NCBI RefSeq assembly: GCF_050916235.1
Contig: NZ_CP104854.1
Location: 1 to 64,000, forward strand
Direction of reading: 5' to 3'
Source of the DNA: Maridesulfovibrio sp050916235
Lineage (GTDB): Bacteria > Desulfobacterota > Desulfovibrionia > Desulfovibrionales > Desulfovibrionaceae
Length of the DNA: 64,000 nt
Shown: positions 44,353 to 52,769 of the stretch, piece after piece
How positions within the stretch are numbered: position 1 is the first letter of the stretch
How the letters are laid out: each line of letters begins with the position of its first letter
Made by a program: the position numbers and the translations under genes
Notes under the pieces: model-generated
Databases searched by the model: none
The model's input: the letters and a program-made list of their open reading frames with translations, nothing else
Told to the model about the DNA's origin: nothing

Positions 44353-45255
44353 ATGATAAGTTTATACGCATTCATGGGTGCCCTTGAACAGGGCACAGCT
44401 TTCGGACTGATGGTACTCGGAGTATACCTGACCTTCAGGGTGCTTGATTTTCCCGACCTGACCGTGGACGGCAGCCTGCCTCTCGGTGCGGCCGTCTCAG
44501 CCGTTGCCATCAGCAACGGGTATCATCCATTGATCGGTATGAGCATGGCCATGGGAGCCGGTTTTATTGCCGGGGCAGTGACCGGAATCCTGAATACCAA
44601 ATTCAAGATTCTGCACCTGCTGGCCTCCATCCTGACCATGATTTCCCTGTACTCCATCAATATCAGGATCATGGGCAGACCGAACATGACCCTGCTGGGA
44701 CAGGATACCCTGATCGACCAATTTCTTGAGCTTACCGGCCTGGCTCCGCACTTTTCCACCCCGATACTTTTTGCAATCATTTCCGGAGCGGCACTGCTCG
44801 CCCTGATATGGTTCCTGAAAACGTCCTTCGGGCTGGCAATGCTCGCTACCGGGGACAACCCCAGAATGATCACAAGCCTTGGGGTTAACCGGGACATGAT
44901 GATAATTTTCGGAGTCGGCCTTTCCAACTCCATGGTTGCCCTGTCCGGCGCACTGGTAGCACAGAATCAGGGTGCCGCCGACGTTAATATGGGAATCGGA
45001 ACCATTATCGCAGGTCTGGCCTCGGTTATCATCGGCGAAACTCTGTTCGGCAAGGGCAGTGTCAGCAGGGCTATGCTTTCCGCACTGCTCGGCTCCATTG
45101 TCTACCGTATTGCCATCGCCCTGGCTCTTGGGATGAAACTCGGAGATTTCTCTTTCACACCCAGCGACCTGAACCTGATCACTGCCGTACTCGTCGTAAC
45201 CGCTCTGGTTTCACCACAGATCAAGGCAGGACTGCTCAAAAGGGGGCGCGCATGA
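44353..45255 (+). CDS. ABC transporter permease (TrpX-associated)
   Basis: Inner-membrane permease with 8-9 helices in 300 residues, of the branched-chain-amino-acid type (LivH-like) that pairs with TrpX-type binding proteins. LDFPDLTVDGSLPLGAAV near residue 33 is the typical opening of this subgroup, and GLASVIIGETLFGKGSVSRA near 220 is the ATPase-contact loop. No real ribosome site stands before the ATG, which follows the terminator, so its translation may be inefficient or a later start may be used. It overlaps the ATPase gene by 4 bp. Confidence 0.9.
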   Translation: MISLYAFMGALEQGTAFGLMVLGVYLTFRVLDFPDLTVDGSLPLGAAVSAVAISNGYHPLIGMSMAMGAGFIAGAVTGILNTKFKILHLLASILTMISLYSINIRIMGRPNMTLLGQDTLIDQFLELTGLAPHFSTPILFAIISGAALLALIWFLKTSFGLAMLATGDNPRMITSLGVNRDMMIIFGVGLSNSMVALSGALVAQNQGAADVNMGIGTIIAGLASVIIGETLFGKGSVSRAMLSALLGSIVYRIAIALALGMKLGDFSFTPSDLNLITAVLVVTALVSPQIKAGLLKRGRA

Positions 45256-46049
45256 TGCTGGAAGTAATCAAGGCAAAAAAGACCTTCAATCCTGACAGCG
45301 TCAACGAGGTTCAGGCTCTCCGCGGAGTTGATCTGAATATCAAAGCCGGAGAATTTGTTACGGTTATCGGCTCCAACGGGGCCGGGAAATCAACCTTCCT
45401 CAACTCCGTTGCCGGGACGTTCCTGCTTTCAAGCGGCTCTATTTCCATCAACGGAACAGACGTTACCAGATGGCCCGAATACAAAAGAGCTGCCAACCTG
45501 GGACGTGTTTTTCAGGATCCGCTGCTGGGGACCTGTGCGACACTGAGCATTGAACAAAACATGGCCCTTGCGCTTAAGCGAGGTAAACGCAGAGGCCTTG
45601 GATTCGGTGTCAGAGTTCAGGACCGGGACCTGTTCCGGGATCAATTGAAAACGCTCGGACTCGGCCTTGAGGACAGACTTTCCGATCGGGTTGGACTGTT
45701 GTCCGGTGGTCAGAGGCAGGCTTTGACCATGCTCATGGCAACAATGACAAGACCGGACATTTTATTGCTGGACGAGCATACAGCTGCGCTTGACCCCAAG
45801 ACAGGACGCAAAATTCTTGATATAACCGACGCCGTTGTACGCAGGGACAACCTGACTACACTCATGGTCACCCATAACATGAACCAGGCAATCAACATGG
45901 GCGACCGTCTGATCATGTTCCATCAGGGCATGATTATTCTGGATATTTCCGGAAAGGAAAAGAAGGGACTTAAAGTGGAAGATCTGCTTGAGAGATTCTA
46001 CACCCTTCGCGGCGAGAGTATGGCAACAGACAGGATGCTTTTTTCCTGA
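45252..46049 (+). CDS. ABC transporter ATP-binding protein (TrpX-associated)
   Basis: Cytoplasmic ATPase that powers the importer encoded upstream. The Walker A motif is GSNGAGKST near residue 37, the signature LLSGGQRQALTML near 155, Walker B ILLLDEHTAALDP near 175, and the switch His is in MVTHNMNQA near 210. Length 265 is normal. The start ATG overlaps the permease stop (ATGATG, two possible starts). ndk follows 89 bases later after a small hairpin without T-run. Confidence 0.94.
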   Translation: MMLEVIKAKKTFNPDSVNEVQALRGVDLNIKAGEFVTVIGSNGAGKSTFLNSVAGTFLLSSGSISINGTDVTRWPEYKRAANLGRVFQDPLLGTCATLSIEQNMALALKRGKRRGLGFGVRVQDRDLFRDQLKTLGLGLEDRLSDRVGLLSGGQRQALTMLMATMTRPDILLLDEHTAALDPKTGRKILDITDAVVRRDNLTTLMVTHNMNQAINMGDRLIMFHQGMIILDISGKEKKGLKVEDLLERFYTLRGESMATDRMLFS

Positions 46050-46138
46050 CCGCAGACCATGCTTCCTTTCCGCTCAGGGATATTCCCTGAAAAATGCGAT
46101 AATCCGCAAACAAAGAATACACTTGGAGGACTTAAACA

Positions 46139-46558
46139 ATGAGCGAACTTACTTTCTCTATCATCAAGCCTGATGCGGTAAAGGCCGGTAAAATCGGTGA
46201 CATCCTCAAAATGATCGCCGATGCAGGTCTCAAGATCAAGGCAACCAAGATGATCCATATGACCAGACCCCAGGCTGAAGGTTTCTACGCAGTACACAAA
46301 GAGCGTCCTTTCTTCGGTGAACTCGTGGATTTCATGATCTCCGGGCCCTGCGTAGTTTCCGTTCTTGAAGGCGAAGACGCAATCAAGCGCTACCGCGACC
46401 TCATGGGCGCAACCAACCCCAAAGAAGCAGCAGAAGGTACCATCCGCAAGGCTTTCGGCGCAGGAATCGAAGCAAACGCATGTCACGGCTCCGATGCTCC
46501 CGAAACCGCAGCTATCGAAGTACCCTACTTCTTCAGCAACCTTGAAATGGTGAACTAA
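46139..46558 (+). CDS. ndk: Nucleoside diphosphate kinase
   Basis: Balances NTP and dNTP pools by phosphate transfer through a histidine. FSIIKPDAVKAGKIG at the N-terminus and NACHGSDAPETAAIEVPYFF near 118 with catalytic His are diagnostic; RPFFGELVDFMISGP is near 57. Length 139 is typical. TGGAGGAC precedes the ATG. The next gene, proC, begins one base after its stop, so the two are co-transcribed. Confidence 0.97.
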   Translation: MSELTFSIIKPDAVKAGKIGDILKMIADAGLKIKATKMIHMTRPQAEGFYAVHKERPFFGELVDFMISGPCVVSVLEGEDAIKRYRDLMGATNPKEAAEGTIRKAFGAGIEANACHGSDAPETAAIEVPYFFSNLEMVN

Positions 46559-46559
46559 A

Positions 46560-47363
46560 ATGACAAAAAAAGTCGGATTTATCGGAACAGGCAACATGGG
46601 TGCCGCCATCATCAGAGGCATGGCGGGAGACGATAACATCAAACTGCTGGGAACCGACCTGAACGAAGCTTCACTGCAGTCCCTGGCTGCGGAAACCGGT
46701 CTCATTAAATGCGATAACGCCCGCGACCTGGCCAGAGAATCCGACTTTATCGTGCTGGCGGTCAAGCCGCAGCACGCTCCCGCAGTTCTCGAAGCAATCG
46801 CGATGGAACTCACCGAGTCCAAATGCGTTATTTCCATAGCTGCCGGACTTTCCGTGGCCGCGCTCAAGGAATTCTGCGAAAACCGCTGCCCGGTGGTAAG
46901 GGTCATGCCCAACACCCCGGCACTGGTCAATGCCGGAGTTTTCGCCGTATGCCTCGATGACAACCACCTGAGCAACGAACAGCGCACCTTTACCAGTGAA
47001 ATGTTCAAGCCTCTGGGTGATGTCTATACACTTGGCGAAAACCAGTTCGACAGCTTTACCGCTGTAATCGGATCAGGCCCGGCGTATGTATTCTACTTCA
47101 TAGACGCCATGATTGAATCCGCCGTCGAGCTGGGACTTTCCCGCGATATGGCCAGATCAATGGTTGAAAAGCTATTTGAAGGCTCAACCAAATTGTCCAA
47201 GGAAAGCAAACTGCACGTGGCCCACCTGCGCGAAATGGTAACCTCTCCCGCCGGGACTACGGTCAAGGCACTGGTTCATCTGGACCGCACTGCCACACGT
47301 GGCAACATCATTGATGCCATCCGCAAAAGCTACGAGCGCAGCATAGAACTCGGGAAAAAATAG
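46560..47363 (+). CDS. proC: Pyrroline-5-carboxylate reductase
   Basis: Reduces pyrroline-5-carboxylate to proline with NAD(P)H. Rossmann motif GFIGTGNMGAAIIRGM at the N-terminus, AVKPQ near 70, VMPNTPALV near 118 and GSGPAYVFYFIDAM near 165, which is the P5C-binding helix. The C-terminal dimer domain has TSPAGTTVKAL near 230. Length 267 is normal. Starts one base after ndk; followed by a strong terminator. proA and proB are not in the window. Confidence 0.95.
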   Translation: MTKKVGFIGTGNMGAAIIRGMAGDDNIKLLGTDLNEASLQSLAAETGLIKCDNARDLARESDFIVLAVKPQHAPAVLEAIAMELTESKCVISIAAGLSVAALKEFCENRCPVVRVMPNTPALVNAGVFAVCLDDNHLSNEQRTFTSEMFKPLGDVYTLGENQFDSFTAVIGSGPAYVFYFIDAMIESAVELGLSRDMARSMVEKLFEGSTKLSKESKLHVAHLREMVTSPAGTTVKALVHLDRTATRGNIIDAIRKSYERSIELGKK

Positions 47364-47386
47364 ATTACACGCACCTACGTGCTTGA

Positions 47387-47435
47387 AAAAGCCTCCGGCA
47401 GCCCTTTTAGGAGACTGCCGGAGGCTTTTGTTTTT
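47387..47435 (+). terminator. Intrinsic terminator of ndk-proC
   Basis: AAAAGCCTCCGGCAG and CTGCCGGAGGCTTTT form a 15-bp stem around a 13-base loop, followed by G and five T. The GCCTCCGGC core resembles the nearby REP-like words. Confidence 0.9.
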
Positions 47436-47638
47436 CGTGCTTGGCCCCTTAGCCCTGCCATTGGATACGCTTTGCGGTTTAGACGACCTGATTTCGCCTC
47501 CGGCGGCCAAAGGAGCTAAGCCCCTTTGTAATCCCTATTCGTTGGCGAAAAGCTCCGTTTCGAGTCTTAGGAATATTGAAAGCAGAGATACCGCCCGACA
47601 CATCCTTTGGCAAAATGTCCCAGCTAAATCAGAATCAT
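47436..47638. repeat. REP-like intergenic element between convergent genes
   Basis: Gene-free spacer with GCCTCCGGCGGCC (47496-47508), then CAAAGG (47508-47513) able to pair with CCTTTG (47523-47528), continuing into TAATCCC. The words GCCTCCGGCGG (inverted) and CCTTTGGAATCCC recur in the spacer 11640-11790. From memory, such words are frequent between genes in Desulfovibrio; a count over the genome is needed. Confidence 0.45.
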
Positions 47639-49606
47639 TCATACAAAATATGTCAGATAGACCGTACTTCCCCATACGGCAAGAAACCCGCAAAAAGCGG
47701 CTTTGACATAGCAATTGCTCAGTGCTGGTTTAATACCTGCAGCAGCAAGTATGCCGTAACAAGGCAGGAGTCCGAGAGTGTAGCTGGCCTTGGCAGTGCT
47801 GTAGATGGGCAGATTCAAGTATAAATATGTGACTGCGGTAAAGTATACAGCCACGCATCCTACAAGGAACATGCGCCCGTTGAAAACCGATTTGAGCGGC
47901 GTATAAAAAGTCCGTGCAATTCCTGCGAGAATGAGCAGCGACGGGATAATGGCCAACAGGGATGTTGCCATCATCAGATCATCGTTCCACGGCGGGCGGC
48001 TGGCAAATTTACTTACACCGCTGAGGTTTCCGTCCAGCCAAAGGGTTGAATAGAGCCCATCCCAGATACCGTCGACCGTCGAGTACACCGGCTTGAGCAC
48101 TGCCCCGCCGAACTCGGTAAAATGCTCCCATATACGATAACCGTGGTCCTGCCACCAGCCAATCTCACGGATCTTGTCCCAGCCGCCGATAAAAGGCTTT
48201 CCGTACGCAAGCCAGTTTTTGAGATAGTACCAGCCTCCAACTGTGGCAGTAACAAGTACAGACACACTTATCCCGACCACAGGAATGGGCTCTCCAGCCG
48301 TTTTTGTTCGTCCGCGATCATGCACCGCCAAAAGGATGAAAAACACGCTCGGAGGCAGCAACAGACTCGCAGTTGCCTTGCTGAGGACTGCACACCCGCT
48401 GAATAGGCCGAGAAATATGTAATCCTTGAACCTGCGTCCGTCTTCCCGGTTGATTATACTGAGGGTCATGAAAATTGTAAGGGCAGAAAATACAGCCGCA
48501 AATGGTTCGTTGCCCCAGAACTGGGACATTACAAAATTCATGGGCATGAAACCGCCAAGTATAGTGGCTGCTATCTGGGCAAGGCGGTCTTCCCTGAAAA
48601 TCAACCTTGCGCAACGGAAAGAAATCTCAATCATCAGGCCGCCACACGCCAGCGGAATCAGCCTGAGCCAGTAAAGGGTGTTTTCTATATCGGTAAACAG
48701 CAGCAGGAATTTGTAGAACAGTGCCGAAATAATATAATAAAGAGGAGGTTGGAACATCTGCCAGCCTTCAACCGGACTGGGCAGTCTAAGATTTTCGCCC
48801 ACATATTCTATATACTTGAAGTGCCCTGTTGAATCCATGCCTAGCTTGAGCGGAAGATCATGAAAGTTGTTCAATGCCATGACCGCCCACAACCCCAGCA
48901 AACCGAAACGGACAATCTCCGGAGTAAGCTCATACCGCCTAAGTGCTGCGGGAATCTTTTGTTTCTCTCGCATCCAGACAGCACCGGCTGTAAGAAGAAA
49001 CAACGGCAGCATATAGGGGAGGCCCCCCAACAGAGCTTCGTCCGCCCTCTTGAACTTATTTCCAATAAACAGTTTACCTGTCTTTGCAGCATCTGCTACC
49101 GGATTCCAGACAAAATCGTCTTTACTGCCCTCCCATCCTTCGGGGGTGGCAATATCAGCTTCCTCGGCCCAAACGGAAAGGGCTGGATGTGCATTTTCAT
49201 TGACCACGGCAATTTTAAGCTCGTGCCTGCCCGGTCCAAGCTCTGGAAAATCCAGTAAAATTTCATCACGCCATTTGCTCATATCGCCATCGAATTTGAG
49301 TAATGGGACGCCATCCAGCCATACTCCGGTTCCCCGGAAAGCGTTTAAGTGCAACCTGATCTTAGTATTGCCAGCCAATTCAAAAAAACGCCGAAAAAGA
49401 GCCATTTCGGAACCGTTGCTGCGGGCATTCAATCTGAATGGCTGATCAAGCTTAATCCACCTGCCGTTTACTGGGGCGGAAAGATACGACTTTTCCGGCG
49501 TGGAAAGAGATGACTTGACTGCAAAGGATGTAGCCAGAACAAAAACAACCACTGCAACGGCAAGAACAGCCAATATTACTTTATTTCTAAATGAATCATG
49601 CGACAT
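47639..49606 (-). CDS. GT39-like membrane glycosyltransferase
   Basis: Large inner-membrane protein of 655 residues with about 11 helices: one at 10-28, a periplasmic beta-rich domain at 35-190 (GTGVWLDGVPLLKFD), then the multi-helix part. MDSTGHFKYIEYVGENLRLP near 255 contains the acidic/His pattern found in the first loop of GT39/ArnT-type glycosyltransferases, and MNFVMSQFWGNEPFAAVFSALT is the next family-like block. Likely transfers a sugar from a polyprenyl phosphate; acceptor unknown. Monocistronic, convergent with proC. Confidence 0.78.
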   Translation of the reverse strand: MSHDSFRNKVILAVLAVAVVVFVLATSFAVKSSLSTPEKSYLSAPVNGRWIKLDQPFRLNARSNGSEMALFRRFFELAGNTKIRLHLNAFRGTGVWLDGVPLLKFDGDMSKWRDEILLDFPELGPGRHELKIAVVNENAHPALSVWAEEADIATPEGWEGSKDDFVWNPVADAAKTGKLFIGNKFKRADEALLGGLPYMLPLFLLTAGAVWMREKQKIPAALRRYELTPEIVRFGLLGLWAVMALNNFHDLPLKLGMDSTGHFKYIEYVGENLRLPSPVEGWQMFQPPLYYIISALFYKFLLLFTDIENTLYWLRLIPLACGGLMIEISFRCARLIFREDRLAQIAATILGGFMPMNFVMSQFWGNEPFAAVFSALTIFMTLSIINREDGRRFKDYIFLGLFSGCAVLSKATASLLLPPSVFFILLAVHDRGRTKTAGEPIPVVGISVSVLVTATVGGWYYLKNWLAYGKPFIGGWDKIREIGWWQDHGYRIWEHFTEFGGAVLKPVYSTVDGIWDGLYSTLWLDGNLSGVSKFASRPPWNDDLMMATSLLAIIPSLLILAGIARTFYTPLKSVFNGRMFLVGCVAVYFTAVTYLYLNLPIYSTAKASYTLGLLPCYGILAAAGIKPALSNCYVKAAFCGFLAVWGSTVYLTYFV

Positions 49607-49765
49607 GAAGGGCTCCGTATATTAAATTCCAGACCAAGACTTAGTACCCGGATTAATCTGATTTGAATAGCCCCGAGCAGGCGTGATGTAAGTTAAACCG
49701 GCTATTTCGCCAGAAGAGTCACCGAAGGCAAAATAATATCATCAAAAGCGCAAAGCGCATCAAAC

Positions 49766-49803
49766 AAAAAAAGCCGGAACCCCGCGCTTGCAGGATTCCG
49801 GCT
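49766..49803 (-). terminator. Intrinsic terminator of cbiB
   Basis: On the minus strand AGCCGGAA pairs with TTCCGGCT, with further CC/GG and GC/GC pairs inside around AAGC, followed by seven T. It ends cbiB. The remaining spacer up to 49606 shows nothing else. Confidence 0.88.
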
Positions 49804-49827
49804 GATTATGATCAGTCTTAGGTATGA

Positions 49828-50787
49828 CTAGTGAGCTACACCGGAAGCCCAGACCATCACGAAGTAGATGTCGAGCAGAACAGCGGAGAGAATGCAGGTG
49901 GTCATGACCAGAGAGCCGAGTCTTTTCAGCTTCAGGGAAGACCATTCGCCGGCTTCGGGGCCGAGAACAGGCTTTTCCTTTTCTTCACCGAAGTAAACAG
50001 CCTTGCCGCCCATGGGAGCACCGAGCAGCCATGCTGCGGGAGCCATTGCCCAGCCGGCATTGGGGCTTTCGGTCTTGTTGGCATCAGTGATCAGGTTGTC
50101 GTAGGCGGACTGCCAGTCGAGCTTCATGATACGACCTGCGGCCAGCATCATGAAACCGGTGATGCGTGCGGGGATGAAAGCCAGAACATCGTCAGCCTTG
50201 GCTACGAAATAACCGAACTCTTTGTACTCTTCGTTCTTGTAGCCCCACATGGAATCCATGGTGGATACAGCCTTGTACACCCACATACCGGCAGGACCGG
50301 TTACAACGAGGTAGAAGAAAGGAGCAACAAAACCATCGGTAATGTTTTCGCTGGTGGTTTCAGCCAGAGCTTTGCGCAGACCTGCTTCATCCAGTTCGGA
50401 AACATCACGGCTTACCAGTTCTGCAATTGCAGCGCGAGCCTGCTCAATCTTGCCGCTGTCGAGCAGAGCAACAGCATTCTTGTGCTCGCAGAGCAGGGAA
50501 CCGAGAGCCAGACCAGCATAAGCAAGGTAAATGGCAACCAGAACACCGATAACAGGGATTGCAAGAAAGACTTTAAGCACGCCCCAGATGACTATGGAGA
50601 AACCGAATACTCCGACTCCGCCCATGATTTTATTGGACTTGCCGATAGATTTAACCCAGTTTTTGTACCAGTCGAGCACCATGCCCAGATAGCGGACCGG
50701 ATGGGGAAACCACTTGGGATCTCCTAACACGAGATCAAGGACAAGTGCGATGACAGGTACGAGAAACAATACAGTAGAATTGTCCAT
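49828..50787 (-). CDS. cbiB: Adenosylcobinamide-phosphate synthase
   Basis: Membrane enzyme that attaches aminopropanol phosphate to adenosylcobyric acid in late cobalamin synthesis. LVLDLVLGDPKWFPHPVRYLG near residue 15-35 is the family hallmark, NITDGFVAPFFYLVVTGPAGMWVYKAVSTMDSMWGY near 150 is the core, and several helices run through to the C-terminus. The frame extends to 50847, but the ATG at 50787 with GAGGAT upstream gives the expected start MDNSTVLF and 319 residues. It stands alone, downstream of rpoD; no cobalamin riboswitch was seen in its leader. Confidence 0.93.
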   Translation of the reverse strand: MDNSTVLFLVPVIALVLDLVLGDPKWFPHPVRYLGMVLDWYKNWVKSIGKSNKIMGGVGVFGFSIVIWGVLKVFLAIPVIGVLVAIYLAYAGLALGSLLCEHKNAVALLDSGKIEQARAAIAELVSRDVSELDEAGLRKALAETTSENITDGFVAPFFYLVVTGPAGMWVYKAVSTMDSMWGYKNEEYKEFGYFVAKADDVLAFIPARITGFMMLAAGRIMKLDWQSAYDNLITDANKTESPNAGWAMAPAAWLLGAPMGGKAVYFGEEKEKPVLGPEAGEWSSLKLKRLGSLVMTTCILSAVLLDIYFVMVWASGVAH

Positions 50788-50910
50788 TAGATTTTCATCC
50801 TCAAATCTTAAAGCGTTATGATCGAGAGAGAACACTCTCCCCGACACTCATGGACGGCTGAAGGGGGCCTCTTAACCTCACTATCCTTAAAGCAGAATAA
50901 AACTTCCCCC

Positions 50911-50943
50911 CTGCATCCGGCAATTCCCACATTCCGGATGCAG
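50911..50943 (-). other. Perfect 10-bp hairpin in the cbiB leader
   Basis: CTGCATCCGG and CCGGATGCAG pair perfectly around a 13-base loop. It lies between the rpoD terminator and cbiB and has no T-run, so it is not a plain terminator; a leader structure or protein site is possible. Confidence 0.5.
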
Positions 50944-50960
50944 CCGTCTCTCCACCATAT

Positions 50961-50990
50961 AAAAAACGGCACGGACACACGTCCGCGCCG
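50961..50990 (-). terminator. Intrinsic terminator of the dnaG-rpoD unit
   Basis: On the minus strand CGGCGCGGAC and GTCCGTGCCG (one G-U pair) form a 10-bp stem with a GTGT loop, followed by six T, starting ten bases after the rpoD stop. Confidence 0.92.
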
Positions 50991-50999
50991 CTTCTATAA

Positions 51000-52769
51000 C
51001 TAGTTTTCGTAGTAGGAACGCAGCAGGGCACTACGCACGGGATGACGCAGTTTTCTCAAGGCCTTGGCCTCAATCTGACGGATACGTTCGCGGGTAACGT
51101 TGAAAAGCTTACCTACTTCTTCAAGTGTGTGGTCGGATTTTTCACCGATACCGAATCTCTTGCGCAGAACCTGTTCTTCACGCGGGGTAAGATCGGAAAG
51201 CACGGTAGCGATCTGCTCGCCGAGCTTGGTGCTGACCACTTCCTCGGCAGGAGCCGCAGCCTTCTTATCTTCAATAAAATCACCGAGACTCGAATCCTCT
51301 TCATCCCCGATGGGGGTTTCAAGGGAAATGGGTTCCTTGGCAATCTTGAGCACTTTCTTCACTTTCTCAAGCGGATAGTCCATACGTTCCGCAATCTCTT
51401 CCGGAGACGGGTCACGACCCAGTTCCTGAACAAGGTAGCGGGAAGTACGGATAAGCTTGTTGATGGTCTCGATCATGTGAACCGGAATACGGATTGTGCG
51501 GGCCTGATCCGCAATAGCGCGGGTAATGGCCTGCCTGATCCACCAGGTTGCGTATGTGGAGAACTTGTATCCGCGCTGGTATTCGAACTTGTCAACCGCC
51601 TTCATGAGGCCGATGTTGCCCTCCTGAATCAGGTCGAGGAACTGAAGACCGCGGTTGGTGTATTTCTTGGCAATGGAAACAACAAGGCGCAGGTTGGCGC
51701 GGATGAGTTCCTGCTTGGCCTGCATGGCGCTGTTGTTTCCGTGCTTGATGCGCCAGAGAACTTCTTCCAGATCATGCACGTTGTGGCAGCATTTTTCCTG
51801 CAGACGAACCAGAATCTCCATCTTGCCGGAAATCATTTCCTTGAAGGAGAAAAGTTCGTCAACGGTCATCTTGAGTTCATCGGCAGCGGCAACCGGGTTG
51901 ATGTCACGGTCATCTATCTTCTTGAACAGATCACGGATTTCCTGCTGAGTCTTTCCGGTGGAAAGGATATAGGCGGAAAGATCGCGCTGGCAGTTATGCA
52001 TCTGACGCACATAGTCGCCGACAGTCTCAATAATCTGGTCAATGAGAGTCTTCTCGATCTTGATGTCACGGAGACGGTCCACAATTTCCTGCTTGTAGAC
52101 AATAATCTCGTTCTGTTCCTTGGCAACCTTCTTATCAAGGCGTGCACAGTAATCGAGCTTGGTGTATATCTTTTTCTTCTTGTTGAAGATCTTCTTTACT
52201 TCATCCAGCAGGAAGATAACGCGCTGACGCTGGTTCATTTCGTCTTCGCTGGGATCATCTTCCTCGATAGTCTTAACAACGTCCTTGAGCTTGATCTTGG
52301 ACTCGTCGAGGTCTTCGCCGACGCCGATAAGCTCTTCAATTGCCACCGGAATTTCAACCAGAGCATAAAGAACTTCCATCTCGCCGTTTTCAATCTTCTT
52401 GGCGATGACAACTTCGCCCTCACGATCAAGGAGGCCCACCGCACCCATTTCGCGCAGGTACATGCGCACGGGATCGGTACTGCGGGAAACGTAATCTACG
52501 TTATCTTCTTCACCGTCACTGAGATCGAGTTCGTCATCATCTACATCGACTTCCACATCCGCATCGAGGAAATCGTCCTCTTCCTCGGGCGTATTGACGA
52601 TTGCAATGTTCAACTGGTCGAAAATCTTGATGACATCATCAAGCTGTTCGGACTTGTTGAATTCAGCCGGCAAAGCCTTGCTCAGCTGTTCGAAGGTCAG
52701 ATACCCTTGTTTCTTACCTTCGGAAATCAGGGTTTTAATAGCCTGAATATCCTTAATGTTGCTCATCAT
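51000..52769 (-). CDS. rpoD: RNA polymerase primary sigma factor (sigma-70)
   Basis: Housekeeping sigma factor. Region 1.1 is at the N-terminus, an acidic stretch (about residues 60-85) follows, STDPVRMYLREMG is region 1.2, a long non-conserved insert runs to about 350, and regions 2-4 close the protein: NLRLVVSIAKKYTNRGLQFL, YKFSTYATWWIRQAITRAIA, and VTRERIRQIEAKALRKLRHP. Length 589 is usual for primary sigma factors with the insert. Two ATGs (52769 and 52766) follow GGAGGG; the second is better spaced. Overlaps dnaG by 17 bp. Confidence 0.97.
   Translation of the reverse strand: MMSNIKDIQAIKTLISEGKKQGYLTFEQLSKALPAEFNKSEQLDDVIKIFDQLNIAIVNTPEEEDDFLDADVEVDVDDDELDLSDGEEDNVDYVSRSTDPVRMYLREMGAVGLLDREGEVVIAKKIENGEMEVLYALVEIPVAIEELIGVGEDLDESKIKLKDVVKTIEEDDPSEDEMNQRQRVIFLLDEVKKIFNKKKKIYTKLDYCARLDKKVAKEQNEIIVYKQEIVDRLRDIKIEKTLIDQIIETVGDYVRQMHNCQRDLSAYILSTGKTQQEIRDLFKKIDDRDINPVAAADELKMTVDELFSFKEMISGKMEILVRLQEKCCHNVHDLEEVLWRIKHGNNSAMQAKQELIRANLRLVVSIAKKYTNRGLQFLDLIQEGNIGLMKAVDKFEYQRGYKFSTYATWWIRQAITRAIADQARTIRIPVHMIETINKLIRTSRYLVQELGRDPSPEEIAERMDYPLEKVKKVLKIAKEPISLETPIGDEEDSSLGDFIEDKKAAAPAEEVVSTKLGEQIATVLSDLTPREEQVLRKRFGIGEKSDHTLEEVGKLFNVTRERIRQIEAKALRKLRHPVRSALLRSYYEN

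Noticed and set aside
50788..50999. Cobalamin riboswitch ahead of cbiB
   Set aside because: The conserved boxes of that class were looked for and not found; only a simple hairpin and the rpoD terminator are present.
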